A stretch of DNA of 64,000 nt, taken from positions 4,164,166 to 4,228,165 of the forward strand of contig NC_087069.1 in assembly GCF_963678635.1 (NCBI RefSeq), in the 5' to 3' direction. The translations under genes and the position numbers were made by a program. The notes below the pieces were generated by a model. That model was not told the DNA's origin and made no database searches. It saw only the letters and a list, made by a program, of their open reading frames with translations. The number at the start of each line of letters is the position of its first letter. The stretch's first letter is position 1. Shown here in pieces: positions 1 to 10,699 of the stretch. The DNA is from Symsagittifera roscoffensis (lineage: Eukaryota; Xenacoelomorpha; Acoela; Convolutidae).

Positions 1-2465
1 TCATCCGTGCACGAGAACTGACCTGCAAGTACGGTTGGTTTGGTGCTTGATGGGCATCAAGAAGGCGGAATATGAGGCCAGTAATGATTCGAAATCACGG
101 GAACAGGAGCTGCATTTGATGGGAGCTCTGCGAGCGTTGATTTCAAAAGACGATTCTGCGATAGCATGGGCTCAGCGTAAGGATGCCCTTTGCTTTGTCA
201 GGTTCGTGGTGGATCGTATCCCTACTCCTGTTTTGGGAGAATGCATAAAGATCATTCGGCAAAAGTGAGTTGATTGCGAAAGAAACTTCCTTAGGGCACT
301 CCTGGAACTATATCAGGATATGCCGTTGATTGTACCAAATAGGGAGTCGAATGACATGGAAAACTATCGCAAGTTGGAAGAAGTGAGAAGATATTCCAAC
401 AAAGAATTGAAAGTGAGCCGGGAGTTGATTGAAACAGTCAGGGGACAAAAAGACTTTGCAACACTAGGGAAACTGAAGTCGTTCCAATATGTGTCTGGCA
501 TACCGGGGATGGCGTATAATCCCTTCGTGAATGAAGAAGCCAGGGAAGCGTAATTTGACTATGAGCAAGTCATAGTGCTCAATTTCTGGGTTGAACGGAT
601 TAAAGAAACTGGAATGCTGATGGTGGAACAACCCAAGCTGGGAATTATCTTAGAAGAACGAGTGGTCGAACTCTCGGTTCCCGAGCTGAAGGGGCAAGTG
701 AGTTTTGATTGTGGTTCTTGGGACGGTCCCTTGAAAACCAGCCTAGTAACCCTGGGACATGACGGCGGATATCACGTTAGACCTGGATGATGACGCGAGT
801 CTACATGATCTGGCCATGGTACACCATCTGCTGGCCATGAGGTTGACGAAGCGGAAATGCAACCCATCCACGGAGCTATCCGAGGAAAGCCCATCGAGCA
901 ATTGGTTGAAGCAAGGCACATGTTTGGCTCAACATAGTGGGATGGAAGGACATGTTTGCAACTTGGGACACTGCCTGATTACGCTGAGCGAGCAGCATCG
1001 ACAACTGGCACGATTGTACGGAAGATTGAGCATGTCGGATAAGAGTGGCATGGACTTGGTCGTGGACTGCCATGGGGTGACGGATGTAACCTTGACCACA
1101 GCCTTGGGATTTTATAGCATGACGAGTTCGATAGAATCGCTTGAGCGCCTGGAGCGTGCCCATGAGCTAGTGACGTCCCTCAGCGTGGAAGTGTTCCCTG
1201 GAGCATTGCAGACAGAGCAGAAGATCGGAGGCTGGCGAGAAGCTCTGGAAAACGAAATGAATCTGAAGGATAGTGAAGCCTATCATAAACCTACTGGTTC
1301 AAAATATCTGGTGGAATCAAGCTCCGCGCCATATTGCAATAGTAGGTATCCTACGCACATGGTGGTGATGGATACGAGGACGCAGCAGGTGTTGATTGAC
1401 CAACTTTCCTCTGTGCCAAAGTGCGTGAGGTTGGCCAGAATGTCGGAGAGGTAATATGATTTGTTGGCGAAGATCTTTCGGGCAGTCCCGAAGAGATCTG
1501 AAGGCGAGTTGCAAGACGTAGTGGGTGAAGAGTTCCTGAGATTGAACGAAGGTAATATGAGCGAGTTCCAAAAGCAGAAAGCGAGTGGAGCGTTACCCAC
1601 TGAATTCCCCACCATAGAAGAGAAAGACGATTTACACAGAATTATGATGGAGGTGGAACCGTTGCTGGAAGCCTCAGGGTATCGGACCCGAAGAAACATA
1701 GTGAAAACCCATGGGGAGTATCCTTGCCACTGCTTGGCGCAGACGTTGTGGTACCCCAAACCCGGGAATCTGATGCTAGTATGGGACGTGGAGGAGTTGT
1801 ACTCTACGGGGTTGCCCGATCAGAATCAACAGGTGTCAATCGTGGTGGTTAGTGCCATGCTGGCAGTGAGATGGTTGGAGGCTAACGCGGACACAAGTGA
1901 ACAGGAGACGGCCGTGCCGACTCCTGAGCAGCTGAGCAACGTGAATATGAGCCGTGAATTGGATCTTTTCAGAACCAACTGCAAGGTTCTGAGAATACCC
2001 AAAGCCATTGAAAGAATATGTTCAAGGCAAAGGTTGATGCCTTGGTTCCGTGCAGTGATGACGTCATGGATGTATGAACGCGCGAAGCGTCACATGTCGA
2101 GGAACACGGAAGCCTATCAATCTTTCCAGCTAGATATAGGACCGGGATCCTATAGGAGAGCATTCCTAACGTACAGAGACGCGGTCACCACGGCGGTGAA
2201 GCGAGTAGCTAGAGCGCCTTGTATAACTGAAGATGAGAAGAAAGAGGTTTTAAGAGCTGACCTAGAAAGAAATGTGAGCCTATGTCTTCACAACAGCTTT
2301 TGCAGGAACCGGGAGCAAAAAGTGAATGTGGACCTGCTACCTTGTTGCAAACCGAGGCTGTTGGAACAGGAGAGTTGGGGTACGGCCCGCAACTCCATGA
2401 ACATGCTTGAGAAAGTCCTAGAAGACAGCGAAGCTGAAGATCAGGATGGAGAAGCAATGGAATGA
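1..2465 (+). pseudogene. Terminal accessory ORF of giant LTR element 1 (Cys/His-rich, unknown function)
   Basis: This reads as one long protein with few lesions: in-frame stops at 266-268, 551-553 and 1452-1454 and one frame change near 760-790, ending at 2463-2465. The first residues lie left of the window. It is clearly homologous to 40681-43306 and 27481-30081, but diverged, so it belongs to an older subfamily. Conserved blocks include CLHNSFCRNRE followed by LPCC near the C-terminus, a PCHC block around codons at 1720-1735, and a C/H-rich block near 920-975. I recognise no known domain, signal peptide or membrane segment, so an envelope protein is unlikely. Function unknown; the paired Cys/His residues suggest metal binding, which is inference. 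Confidence 0.7.
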
Positions 2466-3195
2466 AGATGATGGAACCAAGAGGACTAGTGAAGACGTGA
2501 GCAAGAAAAGAAGAGAAGGAGAAAAAACTTGATTGTCTTTGTGTGTTAAAACTTAAACCAATCAACCAAATTTGATTATTGAACTTGTTAAACTTTTTGT
2601 TTTGATTTAGTTTGGTCAAACCAGACTTTGAAAATTGTTACAATTGTTAAAATTGTTGAAAGAAAATCTAAGTTATACTACTTATGTATCTATATAGAAC
2701 ATAGGTGAGTATATTTACCTATTTAAACACGACTGAAGTTTTTAACCTGTGTAAGACACAATTTCACTGTGTGGCGGCATGGTAAGTTTGGGTAAACTCG
2801 CTCGAGAAGGGTGAGTAACTCAATAACTTTCCTAGCCACAGTGTTTCTTGGTTTTAATATTGAAAGGACTGCAAAAATAACTGATTATACTTGGTGAGTG
2901 ACGTTAAGTTAATTTTAACGTGTGCGGCCCGTGCCACGTCCCAACTTTTTAATCACAAAGAGCGAAAAAATGTTTTATGGCAAGTGACGTAAGTAGTCAG
3001 AAAAGAAATTTTATCTAGGACACTCCTCATGGTGCGAATTTTTTGAAAATGTTGAAAGGCAGTGAGATGTAGTAGGATGCCATTTGTGAACACGTAGTGA
3101 GTTGAGGTGGAATAGATAAATTTCATTTTCTTATGCGATTTGTAAGATTGATTACAGAGAACTGGAACACTACTTGACGATAACCCGGTGTTATG
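2466..3195 (+). other. 3' non-coding region of element 1
   Basis: AT-rich sequence directly after the terminal ORF. Short stretches, such as the 'gggtaa...ctcgagaagg' block near 2790-2810 and the 'ttttaatatt' block near 2853, align in order with 30082-30850 and 43307-44090, which occupy the same position in elements 2 and 3. Best read as 3' UTR running into the LTR. No ORF is credible here. Confidence 0.5.
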
Positions 3196-3990
3196 CGATC
3201 AATAGGGACATTGATGGGGACTTGTCCGGGGAGTATGTGCCATTCGGCCAGATTGGCACAGCGCAACCTTCCGGCGACACGAAAGAAAACGAATAAAGGC
3301 CTTAGTAAAGAAAAATTACTGCGAAGGAGGGTCTAGATATTCCGAAAATTTGAATTTTTAAAATTTCGATTGACGGGCCAATATTTCGACGGCCATTTTG
3401 ACTGAAAAGTACGAAAAAGCAGAACAACAACAATCATAGTGAGAAACGGTCGTGCGGGAACACGGAGAAAACGGAGTCTCTTATCGTGGCAATAACACAC
3501 GATAGGAATCTTAGCAGTGGATATTAGTGGAGAAGGAAGCTTCAGTGGGGAAGGAATAATCCGCGGAACCCTCCCATGCCACAAATTGGGAGAGATAACA
3601 GCGTTATCTTGGGAAGATTACGGGAGCGGAGGCTTGGTCCCCCAGAGACTGTTGTATGTGAAGGGACTATATAAAACTAACTTTTTAGCTACTCTGATGC
3701 CATAGAACTTTGAATTAACACCGGTGTAACTTGATATTTTAGAGTATGAGTAGCTAGAAAGAGGAAAGGGTCAATCCATCTCTAATGGATTTAATATAGA
3801 ACTGTCATACAAAAACATATTAAAATAGGTTGTTCGAGCCGTGTTTTTAATGGCAATCACGTAGTCTGAGGATCCGAGACTCAGCCATGTGGTTGTGTTC
3901 GCATGTAAACGAAAGCTTATCAAAAGTCGTTTGACTGATGGCCTAAAAATAGTAACTTTTTACTTAGCCCTAAACAGACCAGAAAATCAA
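3196..3990 (+). repeat. LTR-like repeat unit, element 1
   Basis: Contains TTGTCCGGGGAG (3222-3233) followed by 'tatg..cattcggccaga', which matches the starts of the units near 30880 and 44130. Near 3870-3900 it carries an inverted 'gatccgagactcagccatg' block related to the blocks near 34340 and 45875. Position after the terminal ORF and recurrence after three element copies support an LTR or LTR-derived sequence. TG...CA ends and a target-site duplication could not be fixed. Confidence 0.5.
3668..3676 (+). promoter_or_regulatory. TATA-box-like sequence in LTR-like unit
   Basis: TATATAAAA lies in the LTR-like unit just after a purine-rich stretch. It fits a Pol II core promoter of an LTR by sequence and position. 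No transcript evidence is available. Confidence 0.35.
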
Positions 3991-4690
3991 CTGGTAAGGT
4001 CGAGACGGTGAAAAACGAGTAGGATTAAGGTAACTGACGCCTGCCAGTCGTTAATAGGTACTTTTTCTATGCTCCGTCGCTGTGTAGTATTTGGGCAAAT
4101 TTTACAAGAGTAGAGCTGTCTTATTCGTGACAGGGGACAGAAAATTATCGAAAGTAAAAGAACATCGGGATTCAGTTGGACCAGAGTGAACCTTCGGTGG
4201 AAAGGTAGGTTTTAAAAATGGTTCTAAAAATTTGGAATAATGTTGTGTATGACAATTTTTATGATCTTTGATCATTTTGAAGAGATGTTTTAGAATTTTT
4301 AAAACCTGAAGATGCACAATGATGTGCGAAAACGTTTGTTTGAAAACTCATTTTCTTTGATTGGAATTCATTAACAGCAAACTTCTCAAGTTATATTCAA
4401 TTATATTCATGCTAGAGTCGCTAGTTAAATCAGTTACTCCGATTCTCGAGTGTGCCGATATGTGAGTACTCAATTTAGTTTTCTTGAGTGTGTTTTATGA
4501 TTGTTATGTTGAGGTAAGATTAGTTTTAGGTTGATCCATCTGAAATGGATCAAAGTTCCACTGTCTAAGAAAAAGTAACTATATGGACTGTTCCGACCCT
4601 GTTTTTAACGGCGTTCGCGTATTTTGGGTATTTTGAGACCCCAGTATGGGGACGTTCTTATTTTCTAGAGTGGGGGGTGTTTTGGTAGTG
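3991..4690 (+). repeat. LTR-flank repeat with a short Penelope-tail-like insertion
   Basis: 4090-4205 and 4375-4690 align in order with 11500-11640 and 11690-11960 ('gagtagagctgt', 'cggtggaaagg', the 4531 hairpin, 'ttccgaccctgttttta'). The part between, about 4205-4375, does not match there. It instead ends in a block (4308-4340) resembling the 3' tails of both Penelope-like elements (7047-7075 and 10585-10615). It is probably a very short, 5'-truncated tail insertion. Confidence 0.5.
4531..4553. repeat. Conserved 9-bp-stem hairpin followed by AATAAA
   Basis: TTGATCCAT-ctgaa-ATGGATCAA is a perfect 9-bp inverted repeat with a 5-nt loop. The same hairpin occurs at 11849-11871, 31832-31854, 33514-33536, 45048-45070 and 46924-46946, with single changes in two of them. 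In five of the six copies (all but this one, which has 'taagaaaaag') the sequence 'ctaataaaaag' follows about 15 nt later. The fixed order of hairpin, AATAAA and 'ccgaccctgttttta' suggests an RNA 3'-processing region, by inference. Confidence 0.5.
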
Positions 4691-4700
4691 GCCTTGAAAT

Positions 4701-6630
4701 TCTTGGGGGGAGAAATGAGCGATCAGTTAAGGTACTTGATAACATTGAACTGCCTGGATGGGAATATGAATGAAGTGCTATCAATGGGCCCGAAGCATCC
4801 CATTGGAGACAAAGTTAACGAAACACACTTTTTGGCAGATATCCACATTTGTCTCTCACAACTGAAAAATCAAAACACATCTGGTGAACTTTATGTGAAA
4901 TAGAAGCCGCGGCAAAGGCATTTGCAAAAAACGTAAGGCAACCCCAGAGACAAAGCCGTTGAAAAAACGAGGAAATATCTCAAAGATAATGGGTTGCTGG
5001 CTGTGCCTTTTGATAAAGGGGTTGGTTTTTGCATAATGAGGAAACAAACGCATGAATCAAAGCTGGAATCCTTGTTGCAATCTGCTCAGTTTGTGAAAAA
5101 AAGATGCAACCACTGATGAGATTATACTGAAAATTGAGAAGGAACTTCAAAGAATTACTAGCCATGAACAAAAGAGACCAGATAAATGATCAGTTATATT
5201 CTAAGATGAGGTCAACAGGGGGGCAGCCCGCCCGTTTGTACGGTTTAGCTAAAGTACACAAAGCTGAGACACCCCTACGACCAGTACTATCACTTTCAGG
5301 CAGCTAGTACTAGAATCTGAACAAAATGCTTGCCAAGTTTTTTGACAACATCGATGGAGCCAATATAGAAACCAATAGTAAAGAGGCCAGAGAAACAATT
5401 GAAAACATTGAATCTCTTGATGTGAAAAGTTTTTACACCAACGTTCCCTGAAGGAGGCAATTGAAATTGCTTAACAGAAGCTGTACAGCCAGGAGTCTCC
5501 TCTTGAAATTCAAAGAGCAACCATGAAAAGGCTTTCGAATATGGCGGTCAGCAAAGTATATTTCAATTGTAATGGTTCATGCTATGTACAAGTTGATTGT
5601 TTAGCAATGGGCGCGTCTCACGCTGTAATTCTGGCAAACTTATGGCTGAAAGAGTACGAGTTTGTTCTAAGACAAGAAATAAAGGTGGGAACGGAGATAA
5701 AGCAAACTAATGACAAAAACGGCTTGGGCCCATCTTGCAGCAGAAAATTCACATATGGATCAAAGGGGGTTGAATGCGAGAGTTGCCTTGAAAAATATCC
5801 GATGAAGCATACGTATCAATAACCGAGGTATTCTGGTACTGTGAAGGCTGCTGCCGAGCTAAGAACAAGGAGAAGGATACTCCATACGTGAAATTGTTCC
5901 TCGGGTATGTGGATGACATTGTTAGAACAGTCAGAGGGGAGCCGAGTTGTCTTCTCGATGCCGCCACTTATGTTCATCCACATCTGCCTTTCACTCTAGA
6001 GAAAACTAATTCGGAGGGGAATTTGCCGTTCCTGCAGTTGGTACGAACTTGCAGTTGGTATCAAAAATCAACAGATACAGGGACTATACTGAACGAAAGA
6101 AGCTGCGCCCCAACTCAGTATAAGCGTAGTATTATCCAACGCACCGTACACAGGGTTTTTAAGAGTACATGTAGCTGGGAGCAATTGATAAGGCTATGGA
6201 AACTAATAGGGCGCAATGGCTGACAAATCAGTACCCTGAAAATTGGTCCGCAAAGGTGGCTTCAGACGCCTTGTGCAAGATCATCGAGGGTAAGGGCAAG
6301 CCCCTGAATAGTGAGAGGTGTTTGCCAATTCAATCACCAACGGATTTGAAGCCCCAATGCTGATGGTGCAATATAGAGGTTAACAGGTTACGAAAATTAA
6401 CTAAAGTTCAAGTGGTTTTCACCACAACAAAACTAGAATCATGTTTACAATCACTGAAGTCATCATTTTCTAATGACCTCAAGTCAAGAGTGGTTTATAA
6501 ACTGTCTTGGAGTGGATGCACATCCACCTATGTCCGACGAAATGTTCGACATTTGACCACTAGAATTGAGGAACAGAAGAAAACAGACTCACCGGTAGGC
6601 CTCCATCTTCAACAATGCCAACTTGTGTGA
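4701..6630 (+). pseudogene. Penelope-like reverse transcriptase/GIY-YIG endonuclease, fragment
   Basis: The encoded enzyme would copy element RNA by target-primed reverse transcription. Visible in order: an N-terminal block with VLSMGPKHPI (about 4777-4805); RT palm regions with 'LAMGASHAVILANLWLKEYE' (5599-5660); the catalytic YVDD at 5906-5917; 'NLPFLQL' after it; and a GIY-YIG-type C-terminal domain (6490-6630) with CTSTYV and HLTTRIEE. The expected YVG is YVR here. Between the palm motifs sits a Cys-rich insert (5740-5855) with ECESC and WYCEGC. Multiple frame changes and a TGA at 6221-6223 interrupt it. The closest relative is 8226-10169. Confidence 0.75.
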
Positions 6631-7090
6631 AATAGAGCAGATCTTAGTTGCGAAATTAGAGATAGGTCAAACAACCAAACAAAATTGTTAACACTAGAGG
6701 CAATACAAATCAGGAAAAAGAAACCGGGCTTGAACACGCGCGATGAGTTTAGGAGCAGGGAGTTAACACTGCAAATTTAGTCCCAAAAAGTTTTTAGTTT
6801 TTTTATTTGAAACGCACATGTCTAAATCAAAATTTTGACTCAGAAACTTCCAGACAAATTAATTTTAAATTGTTTAATTAATTTTAGAGGTTAAAAGTAT
6901 TTTATTCTTAATAATAATTAAGAGGTCATCTGTGATTGGCTAATTTTTTAACATGATAGCTTAGAACCAAATTGTATGTGAATTATTGTGAATCACATTT
7001 GTAAATTGATGTGTTATCGACATTTAGATTAAATTATTGTAAAATCCTGACAATGCACATAGTTGCGAAAACGTTTGAAATTTGGTTTTT
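6631..7090 (+). repeat. 3' tail of Penelope-like element 1
   Basis: Non-coding AT-rich tail after the endonuclease stop. It is collinear with 10170-10625 at high identity and ends at 'gcgaaaacgtttgaaattt'. It contains the hammerhead-like but incomplete core discussed among the rejected items. Confidence 0.65.
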
Positions 7091-7344
7091 AGCAAAATTT
7101 TCTTCAAATTTACTTGTAAATTTGTGATTAACCAAAAAGCGAAGAGCTTAAAATTCCAACTGTTTTCCCGTTAAAAGGCCAGTATAAAAATTTTTAATGA
7201 TTTTTATCAATGTATAGGGAGTTTTTATAGAGTTTTTTTTATCGATACGTAAAATATGGCCAATTTTTATTTGAGTTACGAAATGTTTCATATTGTAGCA
7301 GCTAGCACACTGTTCCACAGCATCAACACCCTAAACACATGTGA

Positions 7345-7919
7345 AAAAAAAAGCAAAACGAGAGCCTTGTTACAGCAGTTCGTGGCCTATCCCTTAATAA
7401 CAACTTGCTCAACCAAAGAAAGAAGCTGCGACGATTACCGGAAGACAGTTCACTGAAGGAGAAAAAAGTGGTTGTGCGTCACGCCGAGGTGAACAACACC
7501 ATTATCAGCCACAGAACAAACAACTATCGCCCAGCTGGTGTCGAGGAGCTGACAAACTATTTGAAGTCGAAGAAGCAGCAGATATTGGCGATCATCTATT
7601 GCAGAAGAGAAGGAACGCCCGACTTGTTTGATCAGCTTCTCGGTCTAGGAGTGCTCAATATTCCAGCTACAAAACGGCTACTCTCCATGAGCAAGCAAAA
7701 CGACCCGGAGCAGCTCAAGGAATATTTGAAGCTGCACCAGAGTGCTGAATTGGAGCTGAAGTCTCAGCGATTGGTAGTGGCACACAAAGAAAGGCTGTCA
7801 GAGCTGATTGGCAACATCAGGGGCAAGCAACAGAGACCATCACAGACAAGGCTGAAGGCGAAAACAAGTCGTGAGCAGAAACTGAAGGCAGAGGAAGTGT
7901 CTGCGCTTCAAAGACAGAG
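7345..7919 (+). CDS. N-terminal exon of Penelope-like element 2 ORF (putative)
   Basis: An open frame of about 190 codons follows a TGA at 7342-7344. The first credible residues are ...LNNNLLNQRKKLRRLPED. It is rich in Lys, Gln and Leu and predicted helical, with no recognised domain. In genomic sequence it stops at 7921, but that stop lies inside a good splice donor (AG|GTGAGA at 7918-7925). Joining at 7919 to 8226 keeps the frame (arginine codon ag|g) and runs into the conserved N-terminal region of the RT ORF. It could alternatively be a separate short ORF. No ATG is placed with confidence. Confidence 0.5.
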
Positions 7920-8225
7920 GTGAGAAGAGTGTGATTGGTTTTGCTTTGAGCCTTGTGAGTTTCATTACTCGTGGCCTGCAAAACAGTGACCACATTAACT
8001 TTGCCTGCTGTTTGGCTCAGATATTTTTAAAAAGAAAACTAACTTGGAAAATTGTGTTAGACTATTTAAAATTCTTTAAAAAAGTTCAAGTATCTGTACA
8101 TAGACTGAAGTGTCTGAGAAAAGGTCTGAAAAACGATCTAATACCGGACTTTTTGAAGTTTAAGGTCCCCGAGAACGGTTTTTTTAGGACCAAGCTGTGT
8201 ATAATTTTCAATTGAAACTACTAAG
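7920..8225 (+). other. Putative 306-nt intron in Penelope-like element 2
   Basis: GTGAGA donor at 7920 and 'actactaag' acceptor ending at 8225. Removing it joins two open frames in phase. The polypyrimidine tract is weak. Introns retained in Penelope-like elements are established knowledge for other invertebrates. The 95-codon open frame at 7931-8215 lies within it and is not supported as a gene. Confidence 0.4.
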
Positions 8226-10169
8226 GACTGAAACTTCTAGAGCAAATAAGGATACGCAAAGGTACGAGGAGATGCTAATGAAAGCAAGATCACTGGTGCA
8301 AAAAGAAATTGACGAACAGCGTTGGGCATCCATTTTCCGCTTCGTGAGGCGTCAAGTTGAGGCAAGCTTAAAAACAACGTCAGAAAACCATAGAAAAAAG
8401 TTAGAAAAACTGTCCGAGAGACAAGATAAACCTCTTGGGGGGAGAAATGAGCGATCAGTTAAGGTACTTGATAACATTGAACTGCCTGGATGGTAATATG
8501 AAGTGCTATCAATGGGCCCGAAGCATCCCATTAGAGACAAATTTAACGAAACACAATTTTTGGCGGATATCGACATTGCCTCTCACAACTGAAAAATCAA
8601 AAAACATCTGGTGAAACTTTATGTGAAATAGAAGCCGCGGCAAAGGCATATGCAAAAAACGTAAGGCAAACCCCAGAGACAAGGCCGTTAAAAAAACGAG
8701 GAAATATCTCAAAGATAATGGGTTGCTGGCTGTGCCTTTTGATAAGGGGGTTGGTTTTTGCATAATGAGGAAACAAACGTATGAATCAAAGCTGGAATTC
8801 TTGTTGCAATCTGCTCAGTTTGTGAAAAAAGATGCAACCACTGATGAGATTATACTGAAAATTGAGAAGGAATTTCAAAGAATTACTAGCCATGAACAAA
8901 AGAGACCAGATAAATGATCAGTTATATTCTAAGATGAGGTCAACAGGGGGGCAACCCGCCCGCTGGTACGGTTTCATTAAGGTACACAAAGCTGAGACAC
9001 CCCTACGACCAGTACTATCACTTTCAGGCAGCTAGTATGAGAATCTGAACAAAATGCTTGCAATTTTTTTTTTGACAACATCGATGGAGCCAATATATAA
9101 ACCAATACTAAAGAGGCCAGAGAAACAATTGAAAACATTGCTCTAGATCCGGATGAAACCATAAAATCTCTTGATGTGAAAAGTTTGTACACCAACGTTC
9201 CCCTGAAGGAGGCAATTGAAATTGCTTTACAGAAGCTGTACAGCCAGGAGTCTCTTCTTGAAATTCAAAGAGCAACCATGAAAAGGCTTTTGAATATGGC
9301 GGTCAGCAAAGTATATTTCAAGTGTAATGATTCATGCTATGTACAAATTGATTGTTTAGCAATGGGCGCGTACCTCGCTGTAATTCTGGCAAACTTATGG
9401 CTGAAAGAGTACGAGTTTGCTCTAAGACAAGACATACCGGTGGGACGGTGATACAGCAAATTAATGACAAAAATGGCTTGGGCCAATGTTGCAGCAGGAA
9501 AGTCACATATGGATCAAAGGGGGTTGAATGCGAGAGTTGCCTTGAAAAATATCCGATGAAGCATACGTATCAATAACCGAGGTATTCTGGTACTGTGAAG
9601 GCTGCTGCCGAGCTAAGAACAAGGAGAAGGATACTCCACAAGCGAAATTATTCCTCAAGTATGTGGATGACATTGTTAGAACAGTCAGAGGGGAGCTGAG
9701 TTGTCTTCTCGATGCCGCCACTTATCTTCATCCAAATCTGCAGTTCACTCTAGAGAAAACTAATTCGAAGGGGAATTTGCCGTTCCTGCAGTTGGTACGA
9801 ACTTGCAGTTGGATTCAAAAACCAACAGATACAGGGACTATACTGAACTAAAGAAGCTGCGCCCCCACTCAGTATAAGCGTAGTGTTATCCAACGCACTG
9901 TACACAGGGTTTTTAGGAGTACATCTAAGTGGGAGCAATTGATAAGGCTATGGAAACTAATAGGGCGCAATGGCTGACAAATCAGTACCCTGAAAAATGG
10001 TCCGCAAAGGTGGCTTCTGTCTTGTATAAACTGTTATAAACTGTCTTGTGGTGGATGCACATCCACCTATGTCGGACGAACTGTTCGAGATTTGACCACT
10101 AGAATTGAGGAACAGAAGAAAGGAGACTCACCGGTAGGCCTCCACCTTCAGCAATGCCAACTTGTGTGA
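8226..10169 (+). pseudogene. Penelope-like RT/GIY-YIG endonuclease, copy 2
   Basis: Open from 8226 through 'VLDNIELPGW' (about 8494), then frame-shifted. RT blocks: 'DVKSLYTNVPLKEAIEIALQ' at 9173-9232, 'LAMGAYLAVILANLWLKEYE' near 9358-9415, and YVDD at 9660-9671. The Cys-rich insert (9490-9615) has ECESC and WYCEGC. The C-terminal GIY-YIG domain (10025-10169) keeps the YVG that copy 1 lost (CTSTYVGRTVR) and ends at a TGA (10167-10169). A deletion around 10018 removes sequence present in copy 1 (6255-6480). Inactive by frameshifts and a stop at 9848-9850. Confidence 0.75.
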
Positions 10170-10625
10170 AATAGCGCAGATCTTAGTTGCGAAATTAGAG
10201 ATAGGTCAAACAACCAAACAAAATTGTTAACACTAGAGGCAATACAAATCAGGAAAGAGAAACCGGGCTTGAACACGCGCGATGAAATTAGGAGCAGGGA
10301 GTTAATACTGAAAATTTAGTTTTAAAATATTTTTAGTTTTTTTTATTTAAAACGCACATGTCCAAATCAAAATAATGACTCAGAAACTTCCAGACAAATT
10401 AATTTTAAATTGTTTAATTAATTTTAGAGGTTAAAAGTATTTTAATCTTAATATTAATTTAGAGGCCATCTGTGATTGGCTAATTTTTTAACCTGATGGT
10501 TTAGAACCAAATTGTATATGAATTATTGTAAATAACATTTGTAAATTGATGTTTTATCGTCATTTAGATTAGTTTATTGTAAAATCCTGACGATGCACAT
10601 AGTTGCCAAAACGTTTGAAATTTAC
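10170..10625 (+). repeat. 3' tail of Penelope-like element 2
   Basis: Collinear with 6631-7090, the tail of copy 1, with scattered substitutions. It ends at 'gccaaaacgtttgaaattt' (10625), after which the two copies diverge. Confidence 0.65.
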
Positions 10626-10699
10626 TTTTTCGGAAATTTTTTTTTTGATTTCACAATCTATTCTTTGTCTGGTTTTGCCTCTTTTGAACCCTCTTTAGT

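Larger units (their letters stand above)
4691..7090 (+). mobile_element. Penelope-like element 1 (5'-truncated, dead)
   Basis: Homology to the second copy starts at 'tcttgggggg' (4701 versus 8433) and runs to 'aaaacgtttgaaattt' (7088 versus 10625). The left edge abuts the LTR-flank repeat exactly where other copies of that repeat continue with 'tgacattcg', so this is a 5'-truncated insertion into an LTR-like unit. It carries a Penelope-type RT core and a GIY-YIG endonuclease domain and is broken by many frameshifts. Confidence 0.75.
7110..10625 (+). mobile_element. Penelope-like element 2 (longer copy)
   Basis: Contains everything in element 1 plus about 1.1 kb more at the 5' side: an upstream coding exon, a possible intron and the start of the RT ORF. 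The 3' tail ends at the same point as copy 1. The left boundary is uncertain, since the AT-rich 7110-7344 could be its 5' UTR or flank. Both Penelope copies share the same small lesion in the Cys-rich insert (after ECESC), so they descend from one already damaged or variant master. Confidence 0.7.

Noticed and set aside
5105-5140. CTGATGAG...CTGAAA within the Penelope ORF as a ribozyme.
   Set aside because: It lies in conserved coding sequence (ATTDEIILKIEKE) and lacks the paired stems.
7040-7085. Hammerhead-ribozyme-like core in the Penelope tails (CTGACAA...TTGCGAAAACG, CTGACGA...GCCAAAACG at 10588, CTGAAGA...GTGCGAAAACG at 4312).
   Set aside because: Hammerheads are established in Penelope-like elements and CTGANGA/GAAA can be drawn. 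However, stem II has an unpaired base at its foot, no clear stem III or cleavage triplet follows, and each copy has a core change. A covariance-model scan would decide.
7931-8215. 94-codon ORF between the Penelope exons.
   Set aside because: Composition is AT-rich, there is no motif, and it falls inside the proposed intron.
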